Shown here piece after piece: positions 19,180-24,416 of a stretch of DNA of 26,058 nucleotides. Source of the DNA: Gammaproteobacteria bacterium UBA4475 (GTDB lineage Bacteria; Pseudomonadota; Gammaproteobacteria; Pseudomonadales; Azotimanducaceae); the NCBI GenBank assembly GCA_002389265.1, contig DGOD01000125.1:1-26058 (forward strand), in the 5' to 3' direction. Below the pieces are notes generated by a model. That model was not told the origin of the DNA. It searched no databases and saw only the letters and a list, made by a program, of their open reading frames with translations. The position numbers and the translations under genes were made by a program. Each line of letters begins with the position of its first letter. Position 1 is the stretch's first letter.

Positions 19180-19206
19180 CTTTTCTTCGTTTTCTTCTTT
19201 TTCTTC
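19180..19206 (-). repeat. Three tandem 9-bp repeats (GAAGAAAAN) between fabG and acpP
   Basis: Read on the minus strand, GAAGAAAAA, GAAGAAAAC and GAAGAAAAG follow each other without a gap, giving a nearly pure purine tract in the fabG-acpP spacer upstream of the acpP promoter. An AGGGC/GCCCT hairpin (19166-19179) adjoins it. Not part of a coding sequence as far as I can see. Confidence 0.75.
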
Positions 19207-19263
19207 TACCATAAATGATCTGAGAGTCACCGCAAAGTCGGGCATGCACTCCTGGGTTTCATC

Positions 19264-19998
19264 TCAATTCATGTACAATCCGCCATTGATATGTATTGTG
19301 GAACCCGTGATATAACCAGCAGTCTCTCCCGCCAAAAATACCACAAGCGCCGCGACTTCCGCGGCCTCGCCGAGACGACCCGCAGGCACCCGGGACAACA
19401 ACCCTTGAGTTTGATCTTCGCTCAGGGCATCTGTCATGTCTGTCTTGATAAAACCAGGCGCAACGCAATTCACAGTGATACCACGAGAGCCTAATTCACT
19501 GGCCAGGGCCCGACTATATCCCTCTACACCTGCTTTTGCTGCCGCATAATTACTTTGCCCACCATTGCCAATACTCGCCACAACAGAAGTCACGTTGATG
19601 ATTCTACCCCAACGCGCCTTGGTCATCGCCCGCATCGCAGCCTTGCTGACTCGATAAATGGAGTTCAGGTTGGTATTAACCACTGCATCCCATTCATCCG
19701 CCTTCATCCTCAGGGCGATATTATCCCGGGTGATCCCTGCGTTGTTGACCAGCACCAACGGTGCTTCATGGGCGTCTTTGATCGCTGCGAAAAAATCCTC
19801 TACAGAGGTTTCACTGCTGACGTCTAGTACATACCCGGCGCCTTGTGCCCCGAGCTTGGTCGAGATGTGCTCGGCACCCGCTTGAGTTGTCGCGGTGCCT
19901 ATAACAAACGCACCCGACCGCGCCAACTCTTCGGCAATCGCCGCGCCAATTCCACGACTCGCACCCGTTACTATGGCGACTTTACCCGCAAGGCTCAT
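19264..19998 (-). CDS. fabG: 3-oxoacyl-[acyl-carrier-protein] reductase
   Basis: 244-residue NADPH-dependent short-chain dehydrogenase that reduces beta-ketoacyl-ACP. TGASRGIG (11-18) binds the cofactor, NNAGITRDN (85-93) is the fold-stabilising segment, and the catalytic residues are Ser138, Tyr151 and Lys155 (NVTSVV, SNYAAAKAG). C-terminal GGLYMN is typical of FabG. Full length. Its ATG overlaps the fabD stop by 1 nt (TAATG), so it is translationally coupled to fabD. Confidence 0.97.
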   Translation of the reverse strand: MSLAGKVAIVTGASRGIGAAIAEELARSGAFVIGTATTQAGAEHISTKLGAQGAGYVLDVSSETSVEDFFAAIKDAHEAPLVLVNNAGITRDNIALRMKADEWDAVVNTNLNSIYRVSKAAMRAMTKARWGRIINVTSVVASIGNGGQSNYAAAKAGVEGYSRALASELGSRGITVNCVAPGFIKTDMTDALSEDQTQGLLSRVPAGRLGEAAEVAALVVFLAGETAGYITGSTIHINGGLYMN

Positions 19999-20948
19999 TA
20001 GCCTAACTCCTTGGTCGCTTCGGCCAAAGACGCCAAAGAATTGATGCTTAACGACTCAAGCGACTTATCAATGCGCTTATTCAAGCCCACCAGTACTTTT
20101 CCAGGTCCGCACTCAACAACTCGCGTCACACCGGCGCCGGCCATGCGCTGAATCGTCTCGGTCCAGCGCACAGCGCTGGTCATTTGTTGCACGAGGTTTT
20201 CTCGAATCTTGTCGGGCTGCTGGCAAAAATCCGCATTGACGTTTTGAATGATCTGAACGACTGGCGGGTGAAAGTCCACTCTGGCCAATTCAACCGCCAT
20301 CTTCTCCGCCGCGGGCTGCATCAACACACTATGAAACGGCGCACTGACCGACAGGGCCATAGCCCGCTTCGCGCCAGCGGCTTTGCAGGCGTCAATTGCC
20401 AAGGCCAGACCCGCATTCTTCCCGGCAATAACCACTTGCCCCGGGGCATTATAGTTTGCCGCCTGCACAACGGTGTCTGTCCCACCGGCATGCGTAATTT
20501 CAGAACAAATAGCGCTGACTTGCTCGTCGTCTAAACCCAGTACTGCCGCCATGCCACCTTCACCCAAAGGCACAGCTGTTTGCATAAATTGACCACGCAA
20601 TTGAACCAGCTTGATCCCATCCGCAAAGTCGATGACCCCTGCCGCAATCAAAGCCGAATACTCTCCCAGACTGTGCCCGGCAAGCATATCGGGTTCGGCA
20701 ACCCCATCTTCTCGCGCCAGGCGCCATAGCGCGATACTGGCGGCCAGCAACGCCGGTTGTGTAAATTCTGTTTGATTAAGCTGGGCTTCAGGCCCATTTT
20801 GAATCAGTTGCCACAAATCATAGCCCAGAGTCGCTGAGGCTTCAGCAAAGGTATCAAGCACACTACTGCGCGTTGCCGCGAACTCGCTCAACATGCCAAT
20901 CGCTTGCGAACCCTGGCCTGGAAAGACGAATGCTACTTTATTAACCAT
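19998..20948 (-). CDS. fabD: Malonyl CoA-acyl carrier protein transacylase
   Basis: 316-residue enzyme transferring malonyl from CoA to ACP. FPGQGSQ (9-15) forms the oxyanion region, Ser93 in GHSLGEYSA is the nucleophile (E. coli Ser92), and His206 in APFHSVLM completes the dyad. The frame is open to 20999, but the ATG at 20948 is chosen because the protein then starts MVNKVAFVFPGQGSQ, as the family does, with GAGG just upstream. In most gammaproteobacteria the preceding gene is fabH or plsX; here neither is present and rpmF is the next gene upstream, 250 nt away. Confidence 0.97.
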   Translation of the reverse strand: MVNKVAFVFPGQGSQAIGMLSEFAATRSSVLDTFAEASATLGYDLWQLIQNGPEAQLNQTEFTQPALLAASIALWRLAREDGVAEPDMLAGHSLGEYSALIAAGVIDFADGIKLVQLRGQFMQTAVPLGEGGMAAVLGLDDEQVSAICSEITHAGGTDTVVQAANYNAPGQVVIAGKNAGLALAIDACKAAGAKRAMALSVSAPFHSVLMQPAAEKMAVELARVDFHPPVVQIIQNVNADFCQQPDKIRENLVQQMTSAVRWTETIQRMAGAGVTRVVECGPGKVLVGLNKRIDKSLESLSINSLASLAEATKELG

Positions 20949-20986
20949 TACCTCGCTTCTCCCATTTGACCCTGCCACCGACGCAA

Positions 20987-21030
20987 CTATACCCCACACC
21001 AGTGTATAGCGCGGAGTCTGTCTATGTCGA
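20987..21030 (-). promoter_or_regulatory. Candidate fabD promoter with overlapping dyad
   Basis: On the minus strand TCGACA (21025-21030) and TATACA (21003-21008) are spaced by 16 nt, placing the start near 20996 and a leader of about 48 nt. An inverted repeat CTATAC (20987-20992) / GTATAG (21004-21009), 11 nt apart, covers the -10 and start site, where a repressor operator would be expected. Both elements are short, so chance cannot be excluded. Confidence 0.35.
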
Positions 21031-21083
21031 TTACCAGATTCATGTCAGACATTGAGTGCATTGTTTGCTACACATTGCGCTGT

Positions 21084-21107
21084 TGTATGGACAAAAGTGT
21101 CTGTACA
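21084..21107. promoter_or_regulatory. 24-bp dyad between rpmF and fabD
   Basis: Half-sites TGTATGGACA (21084-21093) and TGTCTGTACA (21098-21107) are inverted around AAAG; 8 of 10 positions pair. It looks like a binding site for a dimeric regulator, centred about 100 nt upstream of the candidate fabD start, or a weak hairpin. No match to a specific regulator is claimed. Confidence 0.35.
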
Positions 21108-21162
21108 AGAGACAAGCTCCCTATCCGGCACACCACGCGCTGCAGCTCACGATGACGACTGA

Positions 21163-21183
21163 GGGAACCCGAAGGGGCATCCC
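21163..21183 (-). terminator. Possible terminator hairpin downstream of rpmF
   Basis: Sixteen nt past the rpmF stop the minus-strand RNA can form GGGATGCCC / GGGTTCCC around a CTTC loop, with a mismatch and bulge. No U-tract follows, so it is at best a weak or factor-dependent terminator. It would separate yceD-rpmF from fabD. Confidence 0.3.
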
Positions 21184-21198
21184 GCACCGTCAAAACCC

Positions 21199-21378
21199 TC
21201 AGTCTTCGGCGGTATGAACAACCTTTTTACCGCGGTAAAAACCGTCAGCACTGACGTGATGACGACGATGAGTCTCACCAGAGGTTGAATCTTCTGACAA
21301 CGTAGGTCCAACGAGTGAATCGTGGGATCGACGCTGGCCCCGCCTGGAGCGGGTCACCTTACTTTTTTGAACAGCCAT
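21199..21378 (-). CDS. rpmF: 50S ribosomal protein L32
   Basis: 59-residue basic ribosomal protein too short to stand out as an open frame. It begins [20 protein letters not shown], the conserved L32 N terminus, and continues with LVGPTLSED and a histidine/arginine run [20 protein letters not shown]. The zinc-binding cysteines found in some L32 proteins are absent, as in most gammaproteobacterial L32. The ATG has a consensus AAGGAG 7 nt upstream. It lies 43 nt after yceD on the same strand, the universal yceD-rpmF pairing. plsX, the normal next gene, is missing. Confidence 0.96.
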   Translation of the reverse strand: MAVQKSKVTRSRRGQRRSHDSLVGPTLSEDSTSGETHRRHHVSADGFYRGKKVVHTAED

Positions 21379-21421
21379 TTCTAGCTCCTTGATTGATCGT
21401 CTTTATCGCTTTTTAAATCTA

Positions 21422-21967
21422 TTAATGCTTTTTGAACAAGCCTTCCGTCAATTCAGTCAGCCCGGCAAAGGGCCTGTACGTCTCTTTCGTTGGGCTTACC
21501 GGCACGACCGGCATGGGGCGCGACTCTGTGACGTCTTCCACGACACATTCCCCTTCTGCATGTCGACCTACCATCGGCATGCTTAATATCAAATCATCTT
21601 CAAGGAGATCGACCAGTAATACCTGATCCTCCAAGCAGACAATGCCATCGTCTTCTTCAGCCAAAGCCGCCAGTGCCGTCTCTGAGTTGACGATCAACAA
21701 GCGAATCTCTGCACTAACCTCAACTGTCGCGACTTGCATACAGTTCTGGCAGATCATTGACACCGACGCTTCAAGGTTGCCAACTACAAGTCCTCTGCGC
21801 TTGTAACCGCGTCTGAACTCAAGTCTGGCATGCACATCTCCGGCTCTGTCGTCGAGCAATTCGATTAATCGTTCGAATCTTTCTAGCGGGATGGTACCCT
21901 CCAATTTGGCGTTATCGCTGACGAGTCGGCGATGGTTAATCCGTATTGGTAGGGGGCCCTTGAACAT
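21422..21967 (-). CDS. yceD: YceD family protein (DUF177), 23S rRNA accumulation protein
   Basis: 181-residue member of the DUF177 family, whose E. coli member is needed for normal 23S rRNA levels and which is always next to rpmF. The N terminus MFKGPLPIRINHRRLV aligns with E. coli YceD (MQKVKLPLTLDP). A CQNC pair (Cys73, Cys76) and the acidic LVDLLEDDLILSMPMV segment are the conserved parts. The ATG is immediately downstream of a near-perfect promoter with only 9 nt between -10 hexamer and start codon and no Shine-Dalgarno, so the mRNA is predicted to be leaderless. Divergent from maf. Confidence 0.93.
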   Translation of the reverse strand: MFKGPLPIRINHRRLVSDNAKLEGTIPLERFERLIELLDDRAGDVHARLEFRRGYKRRGLVVGNLEASVSMICQNCMQVATVEVSAEIRLLIVNSETALAALAEEDDGIVCLEDQVLLVDLLEDDLILSMPMVGRHAEGECVVEDVTESRPMPVVPVSPTKETYRPFAGLTELTEGLFKKH

Positions 21968-21976
21968 AAGGGGCGC

Positions 21977-22005
21977 ATATTAGGCGTCGCGTCACAGACT
22001 GTCAA
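21977..22005 (-). promoter_or_regulatory. Strong promoter of yceD-rpmF
   Basis: TTGACA (22000-22005), 17-nt spacer, TAATAT (21977-21982) on the minus strand: a full-consensus -35, optimal spacing and a 5-of-6 -10. Transcription should begin at about 21967-21970, i.e. at or within 3 nt of the yceD ATG. Confidence 0.85.
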
Positions 22006-22032
22006 AAGAAAATTACAGAGATTCAGTAACCT

Positions 22033-22635
22033 ATGAGCAATGCACACTCATCCCTAATCCTTGCTTCGACCTCTCAATACCGGCGCGAGATACTCGCCAA
22101 GTTGGCTGTACCCTTTATCCAGGTCAGCCCCGACTTTGACGAAATACCTTTAAAAGGAGAAGCCCCGGTGGCCATGGCCGAACGTTTTGCCGCCGGTAAG
22201 GCGATGGCAGTCGCCAGCGACCCACTCTATATAGCACCAAAAAACCTCGTTATCGGCTCAGATCAGGTGGTCGTGGTGAACAACCAAGTCCTCGGCAAGC
22301 CTGGCAACCGGCAACGGGCCCGAGCCCAATTGCTACTTTGCAGCGACCAATGGGTCACCTATACCAGCGCATTTTGCCTCGCTTGTGCCGGCGCTATATT
22401 GGTATTGGAACACGAAGACTACGCCGTAAAGTTCCGGCCTTTGTCTGGCGGTGAGATTGATCGCTATCTCGAGCTCGAACAGCCTTTTGACTGCGCAGGC
22501 AGCGTCAAGGCCGAAGGCCTGGGGATCGCACTTATGGAGGCAACCCGCGGCCGGGACATCAATACCCTTTACGGCCTGCCTTTGATGCGCCTCGCTCAAC
22601 GGCTTCGAGAGTATCAAATAGACTCGCTTAACTAA
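22033..22635 (+). CDS. yceF: Maf-like nucleotide pyrophosphatase, YceF type (7-methyl-GTP)
   Basis: 200-residue Maf/Ham1-type nucleoside triphosphate pyrophosphatase. LILASTSQYRREIL (8-21) is the phosphate-binding loop, GSDQVVV (75-81) carries Asp77, the metal/base residue, and CAGSVKAEGLGIALME plus GRDINTLYGLPL are the C-terminal family blocks. The sequence is closer to E. coli YceF, which hydrolyses 7-methyl-GTP, than to the dTTP/UTP type YhdE, judging from the CAGSxKxEG and NTLxGLP signatures. Start ATG at 22033 has no strong Shine-Dalgarno. It is divergent from yceD and convergent with rluC, as in E. coli. Confidence 0.92.
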   Translation: MSNAHSSLILASTSQYRREILAKLAVPFIQVSPDFDEIPLKGEAPVAMAERFAAGKAMAVASDPLYIAPKNLVIGSDQVVVVNNQVLGKPGNRQRARAQLLLCSDQWVTYTSAFCLACAGAILVLEHEDYAVKFRPLSGGEIDRYLELEQPFDCAGSVKAEGLGIALMEATRGRDINTLYGLPLMRLAQRLREYQIDSLN

Positions 22636-22667
22636 CTTTAAGTTTCAGTTTTATCTATTTGATTTAA

Positions 22668-23624
22668 TTACTTTACAGAGTCCATAAGCTTCAGCATTCC
22701 GGCATCTGGCTCGGCACGAACGTGAATCGCCTTCTCGCCTTTTTCAAACCCGGGAATTCGTAACTCTGCGGCATGGAGCATCAGTCGGTCATGGCCCAGC
22801 AACCCCTTTAACTGTCGATCAAGCAACTCATTGCCGTATTTATCATCGCCGACAACAGGATGCTTAAGGTGGCGACAATGGACCCGAATCTGGTGCGTCC
22901 GGCCAGTGATCGGTCTGACCGCTAACAGGCTGTAGGTCTTATTTTGCCTTATCACATCCACTTCAGTCAGCGACGGCTTGCCATCTACCGCGACCACGCA
23001 AACGCCGCCTCCACCTTTCAGGGTATCTTTGCGGATTGGCACATCAACATGCTGCCGGCGCTTGGGCCATTCGCCATGCACGATGGCGACATAATGTTTC
23101 TCAAATCGGGTTTTCTCCCCTTCTGACTTGCTGCGTAACAGCGCTTGCAGACGCCGCAGATGACTGCGCTTCTTAGCGATCATCAAACACCCCGATGTGC
23201 CGCGATCCAACCGATGCACAAGTTCCAGCGACTTGTCTTGGGGCCGCAACTGCCGTAAACCCTCGATCACACCGCTGCTAATGCCACTGCCACCATGTAC
23301 CGCAAGCCCTGCAGGCTTGTTAACAATCAACATCCTATTGTCTTCATAAATTATTGAATTATCTAATATATTTATTAATCTATCGGGCATTCTAACTGGC
23401 TCGCTAGGGTCCGCCATACGAACCGGCGGGATCCGCAGGAGATCGCCTCCCTTAACCCTCGTATCCGCTTTAACACGACCGCCGTTAAGGCGCACCTCGC
23501 CTTTACGGACGATGCGATAGATTTTGGACTTAGGCACACCTTTTAACAGTCGGATCAGAACATTATCGACTCGCTGCCCTTCAGAATCGGCATCGATCTC
23601 TACTATTTGGACTGAGTCACTCAT
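22668..23624 (-). CDS. rluC: 23S rRNA pseudouridine(955/2504/2580) synthase
   Basis: 318-residue RluA-family pseudouridine synthase. An N-terminal S4 RNA-binding domain (about 15-75; GQRVDNVLIRLLKGVPKSKI) is joined to the catalytic domain, where Asp140 in HRLDRGTSGCL is the nucleophile. RPITGRTHQIRVH and PVVGDDKYG are further family motifs. Position between maf and rne identifies it as RluC rather than RluA/RluD. The linker codons for residues 81-98 are exceptionally AT-rich, with AGA, AGG, three ATA and two TTA codons in 18 positions, unlike the rest of the gene. Start ATG has only a poor Shine-Dalgarno. Confidence 0.95.
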   Translation of the reverse strand: MSDSVQIVEIDADSEGQRVDNVLIRLLKGVPKSKIYRIVRKGEVRLNGGRVKADTRVKGGDLLRIPPVRMADPSEPVRMPDRLINILDNSIIYEDNRMLIVNKPAGLAVHGGSGISSGVIEGLRQLRPQDKSLELVHRLDRGTSGCLMIAKKRSHLRRLQALLRSKSEGEKTRFEKHYVAIVHGEWPKRRQHVDVPIRKDTLKGGGGVCVVAVDGKPSLTEVDVIRQNKTYSLLAVRPITGRTHQIRVHCRHLKHPVVGDDKYGNELLDRQLKGLLGHDRLMLHAAELRIPGFEKGEKAIHVRAEPDAGMLKLMDSVK

Positions 23625-23657
23625 GCATCACTGTTCCCAATTGACAAAAACAAAAAA

Positions 23658-23686
23658 GTTATAAGGCTTTGACCTACATGGATTAA
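23658..23686 (-). promoter_or_regulatory. Candidate rluC promoter overlapping the rne promoter
   Basis: On the minus strand TTAATC (23681-23686), 17-nt spacer, TATAAC (23658-23663). The -10 is good and the -35 poor. It overlaps the divergent rne promoter, so the two could not be occupied at once. Confidence 0.35.
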
Positions 23687-23696
23687 TTGCTATGAT
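23669..23696 (+). promoter_or_regulatory. rne: Strong promoter of rne with extended -10
   Basis: TTGACC (23669-23674), 16-nt spacer, TATGAT (23691-23696), with TG at 23688-23689 forming an extended -10. Expected start near 23703, which leaves a 5' leader of about 714 nt before the rne ATG. Confidence 0.75.
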
Positions 23697-23699
23697 TGC

Positions 23700-23742
23700 G
23701 GGCGGTTGCGTCTGAACTCCCTTATCATGCAGACGTCCGCCC
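23700..23742 (+). promoter_or_regulatory. 5'-terminal stem-loop of the rne leader
   Basis: GGGCGG (23700-23705) pairs with CCGCCC (23737-23742), and CGTCTG (23709-23714) with CAGACG (23730-23735), around a 15-nt loop. It would sit within a few nt of the predicted 5' end of the rne mRNA. A second perfect hairpin, TGATCAC/GTGATCA (23753-23772), follows directly. Confidence 0.6.
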
Positions 23743-24235
23743 ACTTGTGAGGTGATCACGATACTGTGATCAAGTACTTTAGATTACATTAGTGTGACCT
23801 GATTGTAGCGTGATTCCTTGGACCTGATATCTTCATTCATCAGCGCTAACGAATTAGCAGAGACGTCAGGAATAATCCTGGCAGCTTGGCCGTTGAATTG
23901 AAACGCTCAAACTGATCCAGAAGTAATCCACAAGGGCAAACCCAGGGTTAATTTAATTGAGAATATCTCACAGTTGAATTTATACATTTTCAGTACCGGA
24001 TGTCCGGTTCCGAATTGCGGTCTTCTACATCATTATGCCTGAGCCTAGTTCTCGACATAAGCTGTAACGACTCGTTGATCGGAAAAAGGAATCCATCGCT
24101 GAAACCATACTAACCGCGTAAACCACATCGCGAACCAGATTCATCAAATCAGTTTATTGATGCTTTATTGTTACTGGCTTTATTGTTTCTAAATAGAGGA
24201 CTTCGACTACCCGTCAACACACGTAATGACTCGTG
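23743..24235 (+). promoter_or_regulatory. Central part of the rne 5' leader: small hairpins, possible second promoter, UUUAUUG repeats
   Basis: No gene is seen. Perfect short hairpins occur at 23753-23772 (TGATCAC), 23845-23858 (GCTAA), 23867-23880 (CAGGA), 23958-23970 (TGAGA) and 23995-24008 (ACCGG). A possible internal promoter is TTGAGA (23957-23962), 18 nt, TATACA (23981-23986); E. coli rne also has more than one promoter. TTTATTG occurs three times at 24153-24187, twice inside the direct repeat GCTTTATTGTT (24162-24172 and 24177-24187). AU-rich single strands of this kind are typical RNase E cleavage sites. Confidence 0.45.
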
Positions 24236-24280
24236 GTTAATATCAATCAGCCACCCCTAAAATCAGCGGGGGATATTAAC
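24236..24280 (+). promoter_or_regulatory. Long stem-loop in the rne leader, candidate RNase E autoregulatory hairpin
   Basis: GTTAATATC (24236-24244) pairs perfectly with GATATTAAC (24272-24280), continued by CCCC (24254-24257) with GGGG (24268-24271); a 9-nt one-sided bulge and a 10-nt loop both contain AATCAG. It ends 136 nt before the rne ATG. In E. coli, hairpins in the rne leader mediate feedback cleavage by RNase E; similarity in role is inferred from position only. Confidence 0.5.
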
Positions 24281-24416
24281 ATGAACGGAAGTACAAGAAC
24301 GTACAATAAACATTTATGGAGACCTGCTTTAGTTTTTAAACAACGGTACTTACCAAGATAGATTTGACGATTTGCGGGTTTGTGGCGCAGGAACGCCTCG
24401 AATAAGTGATATCGTA

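Noticed and set aside
18706..19218. 170-codon plus-strand frame across acpP and its upstream region
   Set aside because: It is the reverse complement of acpP and of the GAAGAAAA repeats; its Phe-rich C terminus is produced by the repeats alone.
23697..24416. Possible tRNA, riboswitch or regulatory RNA gene in the long gap before rne
   Set aside because: No cloverleaf, T-loop GTTCAAATC-like box, or recognisable riboswitch core was found; the structures are explained more simply as the rne leader.
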